A DNA stretch of 64,000 bases from Novosphingobium huizhouense (lineage in GTDB: Bacteria; Pseudomonadota; Alphaproteobacteria; Sphingomonadales; Sphingomonadaceae): positions 310,001 through 374,000 of the forward strand of contig NZ_JAILXZ010000003.1 of the NCBI RefSeq assembly GCF_020179475.1, written 5' to 3'. The translations under genes and the position numbers were made by a program. Numbering within the stretch: position 1 is the first letter of the stretch; each line of letters begins with the position of its first letter. The notes under the pieces were generated by a model. That model saw only the letters and a program-made list of their open reading frames with translations. It did no database searches and had not been told where the DNA came from. Of this stretch, positions 19,193 to 26,769 are shown piece after piece.

Positions 19193-19224
19193 GAGGGGGT
19201 CGATCGCTTGCGGTCGGCCCCCTT
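19193..19224 (+). terminator. Possible hairpin terminator after the DUF4167 gene
   Basis: GGGGGTCGATC pairs with GGTCGGCCCCC around loop GCTTGC (two G-T wobbles), but only two T residues follow. It could be an attenuator between the DUF4167 gene and lnt rather than a full stop. Confidence 0.35.
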
Positions 19225-19260
19225 GCCGTACATAGCGCCGGGAGCATCGTCGAAGGACCC

Positions 19261-20859
19261 ATGACCCGCATCCGGACAACGCCCGTTCGCGCCCGCGCTG
19301 CCGCCAGCCTCGGCGCTATGCTGCTTCCGCTTGGGCTGGGCGGACTGGCCGCCACCGGATTCCAGCCGCTGGCGCTGTGGCCGGCAACGCTGGCGGCGCT
19401 GGCGGCGGTGATGGCGCTGGTGGAGCGCGCCCGCGGACCGGGGTACGGGTTTCTTCGCGGCTGGCTGTTCGGTGTCGGCCTCTTCACGGTCGGCAACAGC
19501 TGGATCGCGACGGCCTTCACCTACCAGGCACAGATGCCTGCGTGGCTGGGATGGGTCGCGGTGGTATTGCTGGCGCTTTATCTCGCGGTCTTTCCCGCCA
19601 TGGCCGCGCTCGCCGCGTGGTTGCTGTCGCACAGGCTGCGGGCTGCGATCGTGCCGGCCTTCGCGGGCTGCTGGATCGTGACGGAGTGGATGCGGGCCTG
19701 GGTCTTTACCGGCTTTGCCTGGAACCCGTTGGGCGCCGCAGCGCTCGGCGGGTTTGACCGCCCGGGTCTCGCCAGCGTGGCAGCGTGGACCGGAACCTAC
19801 GCTCTGTCGGGACTGGTCGTACTGCTTGCGGGCCAGTGCCTGTTCGCATGGCGCTGCCTGGCGCAGGGAAAGCGCCGGGCGGGCGCGGTCCATGCAACGC
19901 TGCCGGTGGTGCTGTTCCTTCTGCCGCTGGCGCCGCAGGAGGAACCGGGCACGCTTCGCTACACGCTGGTCCAGCCCGATCTGCCGCAGGACGAGATCAA
20001 CGATCCCCGCCAGTTCGAAAGCCAGTTCCAGCGCATCGCCCGCCTTTCGCTGCCCCGGGCGCCGGGACAGCCCCGGCTCGTGCTCTGGCCGGAGAGCGGA
20101 ATTCCCGACTATCTGCGCGAAGGCTACGCGCCGTTCTGGTATGCGGGCACGACCTATGCCGGCGATCCGGCTCTTGCCCGCGCCCGCATCGGGCGGGTGA
20201 TCGGGCCCGGCAGCCTTCTGCTGACCGGCGCTGTCGATCTTGCACAGGACCGCCGGGGAACGGTCAACGGCGCGTGGAACGTAGTGACTGCGGTGGACCC
20301 GGCCGGCGCGATCCGCGGATCCTACGCCAAGGCGCACCTGGTGCCCTACGGCGAATACCTGCCGATGCGGGCCTGGCTCACGCCGCTCGGCCTGTCGCGG
20401 CTGGTGGCCGGCGAGCTCGACTACTTTGCCGGCCCCGGACCGCGGACGATCGACTTCGGGCCTTACGGCAAGACCGGGTTCCAGATCTGCTACGAGATCA
20501 TCTTCTCGGGCGAGGTGGTCGATCGCCGCCATCGTCCCGACTACATCTTCAACCCCTCGAACGATGGCTGGTTCGGCAGTTCGGGCCCACCGCAACACCT
20601 TGCTCAGGCGCGGCTGCGCGCGATCGAGGAAGGCCTGCCCGTGCTGCGCGCGACGACGACGGGGATCAGCGCTGTGATCGACTCCAACGGCGTGGTGCGC
20701 CAGCATGTCGGGCGAAACGTCGCGGGCAGGCTGGAGGGGATCGTGCCGCGCGCGCATGCCGCAACGCCATTTGCGCGCGCAGGCAATGGACTGGCGCTTG
20801 GCTGGGCGGCGGTGCTGCTGGTCATCGCGGTGGTTGCAAGGCGCCGGGGCGTCGGCTAG
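19261..20859 (+). CDS. lnt: Apolipoprotein N-acyltransferase
   Basis: The 532-residue inner-membrane enzyme has about seven N-terminal membrane helices and a nitrilase-like periplasmic domain. The catalytic triad is visible: Glu in LWPESGIPDY, Lys in SYAKAHLVPYGEYLP and Cys in FQICYEIIF. It adds the third acyl chain to lipoproteins. ATG 19261 fits the family. metK starts 39 bases downstream. Confidence 0.96.
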   Translation: MTRIRTTPVRARAAASLGAMLLPLGLGGLAATGFQPLALWPATLAALAAVMALVERARGPGYGFLRGWLFGVGLFTVGNSWIATAFTYQAQMPAWLGWVAVVLLALYLAVFPAMAALAAWLLSHRLRAAIVPAFAGCWIVTEWMRAWVFTGFAWNPLGAAALGGFDRPGLASVAAWTGTYALSGLVVLLAGQCLFAWRCLAQGKRRAGAVHATLPVVLFLLPLAPQEEPGTLRYTLVQPDLPQDEINDPRQFESQFQRIARLSLPRAPGQPRLVLWPESGIPDYLREGYAPFWYAGTTYAGDPALARARIGRVIGPGSLLLTGAVDLAQDRRGTVNGAWNVVTAVDPAGAIRGSYAKAHLVPYGEYLPMRAWLTPLGLSRLVAGELDYFAGPGPRTIDFGPYGKTGFQICYEIIFSGEVVDRRHRPDYIFNPSNDGWFGSSGPPQHLAQARLRAIEEGLPVLRATTTGISAVIDSNGVVRQHVGRNVAGRLEGIVPRAHAATPFARAGNGLALGWAAVLLVIAVVARRRGVG

Positions 20860-20868
20860 AGGGGCGAC

Positions 20869-20884
20869 ATAAAGCTTTCTTTAT
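20869..20884 (+). promoter_or_regulatory. Inverted repeat operator upstream of metK
   Basis: ATAAAG-CTTT-CTTTAT is a perfect 6-bp inverted repeat 14 bases before the metK ATG. It is AT-rich in a GC-rich region. It resembles the operator type described for SahR-like ArsR-family regulators of the methionine/SAM cycle; that similarity is from memory and not checked. Binding here would block metK transcription or initiation. Confidence 0.55.
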
Positions 20885-20898
20885 ATGGACCCGGCCCC

Positions 20899-22125
20899 AT
20901 GCGCACCGACTACCTGTTCACTTCCGAAAGCGTTTCCGAAGGCCACCCGGACAAGGTTGCCGACCAGATCAGCGACGCGATCGTCGACCTGTTCCTGTCG
21001 AAGGACCCCGAAGCGCGCATCGCCTGCGAAACGCTGACAACCACGCAGCTGGTGGTGCTTGCCGGCGAAATCCGTTGCAAGGGCGTCTACGAGAACGACG
21101 AGTGGGCGCCCGGGGCGAAGGACGAGATCGAGAAGACCGTGCGCGAAACGGTCAAGCGCATCGGCTACGAGCAGGACGGCTTCCACTGGCAGACGTTCCG
21201 CTTCGAGAACAACCTCCATGGCCAGTCGGCGCACATTGCGCAGGGCGTGGATGCCGGCGACAACAAGGACGAAGGCGCGGGCGACCAGGGCATCATGTTC
21301 GGCTATGCCACCGACGAGACGCCCGACCTGATGCCGGCGACGCTCTACTACAGCCACAAGATCCTCGAGCGCATGGCCGCCGACCGCCACTCGGGCGCGG
21401 CGCCGTTCCTCGAGCCCGACGCCAAGAGCCAGGTCACGCTGCGCTACGAGGGGTCGCTGCCGGTCGCAGCGACGGCCGTCGTCGTGTCGACCCAGCACAA
21501 GCCTGGCTACTGCCTCACCGGCGACCATGCCGATGCGGCCAAGTACGCCGAACTCGAAGCCTACGTGAAGAAGGTCGTCGCCGAGGTCATCCCGCCGGTG
21601 CTGCTTCGCGAGACGAAGTACTACATCAACCCGACCGGTGCGTTCGAGATCGGCGGCCCCGACGGTGACGCAGGGCTGACCGGCCGCAAGATCATCGTCG
21701 ACACCTACGGCGGCGCCTCGCCTCACGGTGGCGGCGCGTTTTCGGGCAAGGATCCGACCAAGGTCGACCGTTCGGCTGCCTACATCACGCGCTACCTCGC
21801 CAAGAACGTGGTCGCCGCAGGCCTCGCCACGCGCTGCACGATCCAGATCGCCTATGCCATCGGCGTGTCCGAACCGCTGTCGCTCTACGTCGACACGCAC
21901 GAGACCGGCACCGTGGCCGACGACAAGATCGAGCAGGCGATCCTCGGCATCGCGCGCCTCGGCGGCCTGACTCCGCGCAGCATCCGCACGCATCTCGGCC
22001 TCAACAAGCCGATCTACGCCAGGACGGCGGCCTATGGCCACTTCGGCCGCAAGCCCGAGGGCGATCTGTTCCCGTGGGAGCGGACCGACCTGGTCGACGA
22101 CCTCAAGGCTGCGCTCGCGGCCTGA
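20899..22125 (+). CDS. metK: S-adenosylmethionine synthetase
   Basis: The 408-residue enzyme has the signatures [32 protein letters not shown] and [19 protein letters not shown]. It makes SAM from methionine and ATP, the methyl donor used by the nearby prmC. It ends in a strong bidirectional terminator. The short leader carries an inverted repeat, not a riboswitch-sized structure. Confidence 0.98.
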   Translation: MRTDYLFTSESVSEGHPDKVADQISDAIVDLFLSKDPEARIACETLTTTQLVVLAGEIRCKGVYENDEWAPGAKDEIEKTVRETVKRIGYEQDGFHWQTFRFENNLHGQSAHIAQGVDAGDNKDEGAGDQGIMFGYATDETPDLMPATLYYSHKILERMAADRHSGAAPFLEPDAKSQVTLRYEGSLPVAATAVVVSTQHKPGYCLTGDHADAAKYAELEAYVKKVVAEVIPPVLLRETKYYINPTGAFEIGGPDGDAGLTGRKIIVDTYGGASPHGGGAFSGKDPTKVDRSAAYITRYLAKNVVAAGLATRCTIQIAYAIGVSEPLSLYVDTHETGTVADDKIEQAILGIARLGGLTPRSIRTHLGLNKPIYARTAAYGHFGRKPEGDLFPWERTDLVDDLKAALAA

Positions 22126-22145
22126 TCGCCCCGCGACGGACAAAG

Positions 22146-22182
22146 AAAGGGGGCGGCAGCCGCGCGGCTGCCGCCCCCTTTT
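22146..22182. terminator. Strong bidirectional intrinsic terminator
   Basis: AAAGGGGGCGGCAGCC, loop GCGC, GGCTGCCGCCCCCTTTT: a 16-bp uninterrupted stem with a 4-base loop, flanked by A-run and T-run. It lies between the convergent metK and acyl-CoA dehydrogenase genes and can stop both. Confidence 0.92.
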
Positions 22183-22203
22183 CATTCGTGCCGCCAGACG
22201 TGG

Positions 22204-23493
22204 TTACTTTGCGTATTTCGCCCGCTTCGGCCCCATGTAGCCGAACAGGTAACCGGCCACCTTGCGCATCTGGATCTCCTCCGCGCCCTCGGTGATGCGA
22301 TAGCGGCGGTGATGGCGATAGATGTGCTCGAACGGCTTGTGGCGCGAGTAGCCGATGCCGCCATGGACCTGGATCGCCCGATCGGCGGCCTCGCAGCACA
22401 GCCGGTTCGCCCAGTAGTTGCACATCGAGATCTTGTCCGACAGTTCGCGCTCGATCTGGACATGCTCCATCTTGTCCATCTGCCACGCGGTCTTGTAGAT
22501 CAGCGCGCGCAGCATCTCGCATTGCGTCGCGAGTTCGACCAGCGGGAACTGGATGGCCTGGTTGCGCGCGAGATCCTCGCCGAACGGCTTGCGCGCGCGG
22601 GCATAGTCGACCGATTGCTCGATGCAGTAGGTCGCCGCGCCCAGCGAGGATGCCGCCTGGCGGATGCGGTTCTGGTGAACGAACGACTGCGCGATGGCGA
22701 GCCCGCCGTCGACCGGCCCCAGAGCCGCGCTCTCCGGCACCCACACGTCGGTGAACGACACCCGCGGGTGATCGGTCGGCATGTTGAAGGTCCACAGGTA
22801 TTCCTCGACCTTGAGCCCGGGCGCATCGGCCGGCACCAGCAGACAGGTGATCCCGCGCGCGGCGCCGTCTTCACCCGAGGTGCGGCAGAACGTGGCGACG
22901 TGCGTGGCGACGTGCATGCCGGTCGTCCACATCTTCTCGCCGTTGATCAGCCAGCCGTCGACGCCGTCGCGGCTCTGCCGCACGGCGCGCGTCTCCATGT
23001 GCGTCGCGTCGGAGCCATGCTCCGGCTCGGTGAGGCCGAACGCAGTGCGGCGGGTGCGCTCGAAGCCGCCGACGATGAACTCCTTCTGCTGCTCCTCGGT
23101 GCCGAAATGCTCGAACATCGCGACGAACGGGAAATTGCCGACGATCGAGTGCTCGTTCTGCAGATCGTTGTGCAGGCCGAGGCCCTTTGCGGCGAAGCGA
23201 TCGCGGATCACCGCCATCCACAGGTTCGAGCCGTCCTTGCCGCCATACTTCTTGGGTGCGGAGAACCGCCAGTGCCCGGCCTTGTCGGCGCGCTTGCTCG
23301 CCTCGACCAGCAGTTGCTCCCATTCGTGGCGGGGCAGGCCGCCGTTTTCGAAATCGGTGCGCGCCCATTCGCGGCGGTGGTCGAAGAAGCGGATGTTGTC
23401 GTCCTGCTCCTCGAGCGGCTTGATCTCGGCGGCGATGAAGGCGTCGAGTTCGTCGAGGTAGTCGAGCAGGTCCTGCGGCAGATCGAAGTCCAT
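22204..23493 (-). CDS. Acyl-CoA dehydrogenase, ACAD10/11-like
   Basis: The 429-residue flavoenzyme has the family elements FGLTEPEHGSDATHM (FAD/substrate site), QSFVHQNRIRQAASSLGAA and, at the C-terminus, QVHGGIGYSRHKPFEH. It oxidises an acyl-CoA to the enoyl-CoA. It begins 7 bases after the stop codon of an APH-type kinase gene. In animals, ACAD10 and ACAD11 fuse an APH-like kinase to an acyl-CoA dehydrogenase and act on 4-hydroxyacyl-CoA; the adjacent pair here suggests the same two-step route, which is inference. Confidence 0.9.
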   Translation of the reverse strand: MDFDLPQDLLDYLDELDAFIAAEIKPLEEQDDNIRFFDHRREWARTDFENGGLPRHEWEQLLVEASKRADKAGHWRFSAPKKYGGKDGSNLWMAVIRDRFAAKGLGLHNDLQNEHSIVGNFPFVAMFEHFGTEEQQKEFIVGGFERTRRTAFGLTEPEHGSDATHMETRAVRQSRDGVDGWLINGEKMWTTGMHVATHVATFCRTSGEDGAARGITCLLVPADAPGLKVEEYLWTFNMPTDHPRVSFTDVWVPESAALGPVDGGLAIAQSFVHQNRIRQAASSLGAATYCIEQSVDYARARKPFGEDLARNQAIQFPLVELATQCEMLRALIYKTAWQMDKMEHVQIERELSDKISMCNYWANRLCCEAADRAIQVHGGIGYSRHKPFEHIYRHHRRYRITEGAEEIQMRKVAGYLFGYMGPKRAKYAK

Positions 23494-23500
23494 GGTTCAC

Positions 23501-24838
23501 TCACTCCCAAAGGCCGCGCGCCTGGGCGAGCGCGGGATATTTCGGCATGTCGGCGGAAAGCGTGTCGAGCGCGCGCCGGCGCAGGTCGGCAAGCAGGCCG
23601 GGCGTCGCGAGGGTCTTGCGGCCGGCGAGAATATCGTCGGTCAGCGCCCGGTCCGAGGTGCCGGGCCGCCCGGCAAGCTGGCGACGGACGATGCCAAGTG
23701 CGTTCTGCGTCACCGCCAGCTCCCACCGTTCACGCCCGGAAAGGCGCTCCTTGACCGTTGCAGCAAGCCATTCGGACACCGCCGTCAGCATCTCGATGGC
23801 TGTCGGCTCGCCCTCACCGGGATCGGGAGGCGCTGGCGCCGCGGCCAGCCTGCGCGCGCGCTCCGCCTCGGGCGCGTCGCCTTCGAGCAGGCGCAGAAGG
23901 TCGAGCTCCTGCTCCGAGGTGCGGCGGCCGACAACCACGCGCTCGATCTGGCGATCGACCCCGCTGCGCCAGGTCTTGCCCATGCCCAGCGTGCCGAGCG
24001 CCCACCACACCGTGCGGTAGACGAGCCAGAAGCGGAAGCGCACCGGGTCGAACCTTTCGCCGCCGGCCGCTTCGTACGCGCGCGCCAGCGTGTCGATGTC
24101 GGTCAGGCCGAAGCCCAGCTTGTCGAGCCGGCCGAAGCGCCAGACCGTCATGCAGCCATAGGCGAAATCCTCGTGCCCATCCCCGAGGTGGGTCAGTTCC
24201 CAGTCGAGCACGCCCGAAAGGTGGCCTTCATGGCTCATCACGTTGCCGATGCGCAGGTCGCCGTGCACCACTTTGGGTTCGGCGGCCGGCGGCAGGTTTG
24301 CCCGCAGCCACGCTATGCCCAGCGCAATGATCGGCCGGTCGCCACCCGCATCGAGGAATTGCTGGTGGAGCCCTTCGACTCCGGCGGCCGGCTCCAGAAT
24401 CTTGAGGAACGGCAGTCCTGCCGGATCCAGCGCATGAATGCGGGCCATGGCCACGGCCAGCTCCTCGCCCAGCGACGCGGGGCTCGACAGCGTGACCTCC
24501 GGGTCGGCGGTCCCGGCAAGGCAGCGCATCACGAACCCGCGCCCGATCCCGTCCTCGGGCGCCAGCTCGGCGACGACTTCGGGTGCAGGCACGCCGCCTG
24601 CGAAGGCGTGCCGAACGATGGCGGCTTCCTGGGTCATGTCGATCGGACGATTGGCCAGCCATTCCTCCGACGGCGCCCGGCGGAGCACGAAAGCCTCGCC
24701 TCCGCAATCGAACAGCCAGGATTCGAGGTTTGCCCCCCCGGACAGCCGGCGCGGGTTGGTCACCGGCCCGGCAATCCCGGCCTTCGCCATCACCGTGGTC
24801 AGACCGGCAGAAAAATCGACTTGCGTGTCCAGCGCCAA
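23501..24838 (-). CDS. APH-family phosphotransferase (acyl-CoA kinase-like)
   Basis: The 445-residue protein has the aminoglycoside-phosphotransferase fold motifs: catalytic HGDLRIGNV and metal-binding LDWELTHLGDGHEDFA, plus an N-terminal nucleotide-binding half (LSGGANLESWLFD). Its length and pairing with an acyl-CoA dehydrogenase match the APH domain of ACAD10/11 rather than drug resistance. The C-terminal 120 residues are an extra helical extension of unknown role. ATG 24838 is the start; a palindromic site lies 57 bases upstream. Confidence 0.85.
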   Translation of the reverse strand: MALDTQVDFSAGLTTVMAKAGIAGPVTNPRRLSGGANLESWLFDCGGEAFVLRRAPSEEWLANRPIDMTQEAAIVRHAFAGGVPAPEVVAELAPEDGIGRGFVMRCLAGTADPEVTLSSPASLGEELAVAMARIHALDPAGLPFLKILEPAAGVEGLHQQFLDAGGDRPIIALGIAWLRANLPPAAEPKVVHGDLRIGNVMSHEGHLSGVLDWELTHLGDGHEDFAYGCMTVWRFGRLDKLGFGLTDIDTLARAYEAAGGERFDPVRFRFWLVYRTVWWALGTLGMGKTWRSGVDRQIERVVVGRRTSEQELDLLRLLEGDAPEAERARRLAAAPAPPDPGEGEPTAIEMLTAVSEWLAATVKERLSGRERWELAVTQNALGIVRRQLAGRPGTSDRALTDDILAGRKTLATPGLLADLRRRALDTLSADMPKYPALAQARGLWE

Positions 24839-24894
24839 GGCAGCCTCCGGTGATCCTCTCGGGGCCGGAGATGGTCCTCCGGTCTGTCGCGCCG

Positions 24895-24907
24895 GGTTAA
24901 CTTAACC
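24895..24907. promoter_or_regulatory. Palindrome in divergent promoter region of the APH-ACAD operon
   Basis: GGTTAA-C-TTAACC is a perfect 6-bp inverted repeat, followed closely by CAATTAAAG. It is AT-rich against a GC-rich surround and sits 57 bases before the APH start and about 170 bases before the serine hydrolase gene. A TetR-type fatty-acid regulator could bind here, but no regulator gene is adjacent. The rest of 24839-25079 holds no gene. Confidence 0.45.
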
Positions 24908-25079
24908 GCTCAATTAAAGTCCAGCGCTGTTTTCATCGCGGCGCGATTCGTTCCGCCGCAACCGACAAGGCGGGCGCGCTCGGCGACCGACCGTGTCCCG
25001 CAGCACTTTTCAGGGGATTCTCCGTGCGTTACAAATGACAATGACGGGAAATTCGGGTCGGGGTTAGAAGTCAGCCACC

Positions 25080-26051
25080 ATGGCACGTCGCATCTACAAG
25101 CTCATCGCTGCCGCGCTGCTCGCCGTTCCGGCGCTCGCGGCGACTCCGCAAGCCGTGCAGAGCCGCCCGCCGGTAGCAATGCAGGATGCGCGAGACCTCG
25201 AAATCCAGAATCGCGTCGCCGCGCTCGTAGCGCAGGGGCGTGGCCGGATCGGCGTCGCGGCGATGGACCTCGACAACGGGGGGCAGATCCTTGTCAACGG
25301 CGACATGCCGTTCCCGATGGCAAGCACGGCCAAGATCGCGGTTGCCTGCACGATGCTCGACAAGGTGGAGCAGGGCCTTATGCGGCTCGACCAGCCGCTG
25401 CCGATGATGCTTCCCGTGGCCCAGCCGCTTTCGTCGCGGAGCGCCGAGGCGCCGCTGCGCGCCGGGCAGATGCTGACGGCGCAGGGCTTGATGGAACTGT
25501 CGATCACGCGCAGCAACAACGAGGCCACCGATGGCCTGATCAAGGCGGTCGGGGGCATCCAGGCGGTCAATGCCTGGCTTACGAGCAAGGGCATCGTCGG
25601 CCAGCGGCTCGATCATACGATGGCGACGCTCGTGCGCGACGACGGCCGGGTTAACCCAGCCACGACGATCACCACGCGGACCAGCAGCACGCCGCGCGCC
25701 ATGCTGGCGCTGCTCGCCGCAATCGACCGTGGCAATGCCCTCAGCCCGCAAAGCCGCGCCGTCCTGCTCGACACGATGACCCGGACCAGCACCGGCCGCA
25801 ACCGTATCCGCGCCGGCTTGCCCGAAGGCACGCTGTTCGCGCACAAGACCGGAACGCTTGCCGGCGTGACCGACGACGTCGGCATCGTGCGGCTCCCTGA
25901 CGGTCGCCATCTGGCGCTGGTGATTTTCGTGACAGGCCCGGAGGGGCACACCGTGCATGCAGGATTGATCGCCCAGATCGCGCGCACCATCTACGATGGC
26001 TACAGCATGCCGGCTGCGAGCGGGATGCAGGAAATCGTCCGCCGCCGCTGA
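25080..26051 (+). CDS. Class A beta-lactamase-fold serine hydrolase, Glu166 missing
   Basis: The 323-residue exported protein has a signal peptide and the penicillin-recognising motifs: S82-T-A-K85, S145-N-N (SDN position) and K256-T-G. Counting from SNN, the class A general base Glu166 position is Met181 and Asn170 is Val185 (segment RLDHTMATLV). Without this base, hydrolysis of the acyl-enzyme by the class A route should be poor, so a resistance role is doubtful. It may be a peptidoglycan-active or sensing hydrolase. It is followed by an intrinsic terminator. Confidence 0.85.
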   Translation: MARRIYKLIAAALLAVPALAATPQAVQSRPPVAMQDARDLEIQNRVAALVAQGRGRIGVAAMDLDNGGQILVNGDMPFPMASTAKIAVACTMLDKVEQGLMRLDQPLPMMLPVAQPLSSRSAEAPLRAGQMLTAQGLMELSITRSNNEATDGLIKAVGGIQAVNAWLTSKGIVGQRLDHTMATLVRDDGRVNPATTITTRTSSTPRAMLALLAAIDRGNALSPQSRAVLLDTMTRTSTGRNRIRAGLPEGTLFAHKTGTLAGVTDDVGIVRLPDGRHLALVIFVTGPEGHTVHAGLIAQIARTIYDGYSMPAASGMQEIVRRR

Positions 26052-26082
26052 CCGGCTCGGCATTCAACTCGTAGCTTTGAGC

Positions 26083-26111
26083 AAAGGCGCCCTGCGCGGC
26101 GCCCTTTTTTT
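26083..26111 (+). terminator. Intrinsic terminator after the serine hydrolase
   Basis: AAAGGCGCC-CTGCGC-GGCGCC(C)TTTTTTT: a 6-bp GC stem extended by A-T pairs around a bulge, then seven T residues. It terminates transcription from the left. Confidence 0.8.
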
Positions 26112-26174
26112 GTACCTCCGGGCGTGCCTGTAGTTCGACATCCCGGCGCTGGCGTCGGTGGAGGGGCCAAACGG

Positions 26175-26206
26175 AAAAGGGCACGGATGCGCGCGCATCC
26201 GTGCCC
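26175..26206 (-). terminator. Intrinsic terminator of the small lipoprotein gene
   Basis: GGGCACGGATGC-GCGC-GCATCCGTGCCC is a perfect 12-bp stem with a 4-base loop. On the minus strand it is followed by TTTT, and it lies 32 bases past the small lipoprotein stop codon. Confidence 0.85.
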
Positions 26207-26238
26207 CTCTATCCGTAACCTGCCCTTGCGGGCGGGGA

Positions 26239-26445
26239 TTACATCTTCGCGGCTTCGCTCGCGTCAGCAGCGGCTTCCGAAGCCGAGGCGCTGGCGTCGG
26301 CAGCGGCGCCCGAGGCGTCAGCAGCGGCTTCCGAAGCGTCGGCAGCAGCTTCAGTGGCAGCTTCGGTGGCTTCCGGAGCCTTTTCCGAGCAGCCGGCGAG
26401 GGCGAAGGCGGTGCCGGCGACAGCGGCGAGGATGAGCTTGCGCAT
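26239..26445 (-). CDS. Small Ala-rich lipoprotein
   Basis: This 68-residue protein has a lipoprotein signal with lipobox LAGC (Cys 19). The mature part is almost entirely A, D, E and S in repeating AADASEA/AADASGA units, likely helical, acidic and Lpp-like in shape. It ends in Lys-Met rather than the Arg/Lys used for murein attachment by Lpp, so wall linkage is unproven. It has its own terminator, which supports expression as a single gene. Confidence 0.75.
   Translation of the reverse strand: MRKLILAAVAGTAFALAGCSEKAPEATEAATEAAADASEAAADASGAAADASASASEAAADASEAAKM
26261..26337 (-). repeat. Exact 23-bp direct repeat in the small lipoprotein gene
   Basis: GCGTCAGCAGCGGCTTCCGAAG plus C occurs at 26261-26283 and again at 26315-26337, exactly 54 bases apart, so the reading frame is kept. 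It shows the acidic helical repeat grew by duplication. Confidence 0.85.
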
Positions 26446-26769
26446 GCGTTACAATCCCTGGATTGAAGTGAACCGCGCCGGGCAAGCAGCCCGCCGCAAA
26501 GCCTACTCTGGCGGTAGACTTCCCGCCCCAATTAATCGGCAATTCATCGGCTTGCAAGCGTTCAACGTATCCGCGCCGGGCGGTCAATTCCATGTTTCGA
26601 AACCGGAACGCTTTTTTGCACGCGCTTTGGAGGTGTCGGAGTTGCGTTCAAGTGCCCGCCAAGGACGACGAACCGTGCGATAGTGCAACCTTCGAGACTT
26701 ATCCACGATGCGCGGCACGAACGCCCGAAACGCTTTCGCCGAGGCCATCGAAGGGCTACATCGCGAGGC
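26446..26769. other. Divergent intergenic region, lipoprotein gene / polA
   Basis: No supported gene lies in these 324 bases. The region should hold promoters for both genes. A run of six T residues occurs at about 26611-26616, but no hairpin goes with it. No palindromic operator is clear. Confidence 0.6.

Noticed and set aside
20860..20898. SAM riboswitch in front of metK
   Set aside because: Only 39 bases separate lnt from metK, too short for the known SAM aptamers; an inverted repeat operator explains the region better.
23501..24838. Aminoglycoside resistance kinase
   Set aside because: The APH fold is real, but length and coupling to an acyl-CoA dehydrogenase point to acyl-CoA metabolism.
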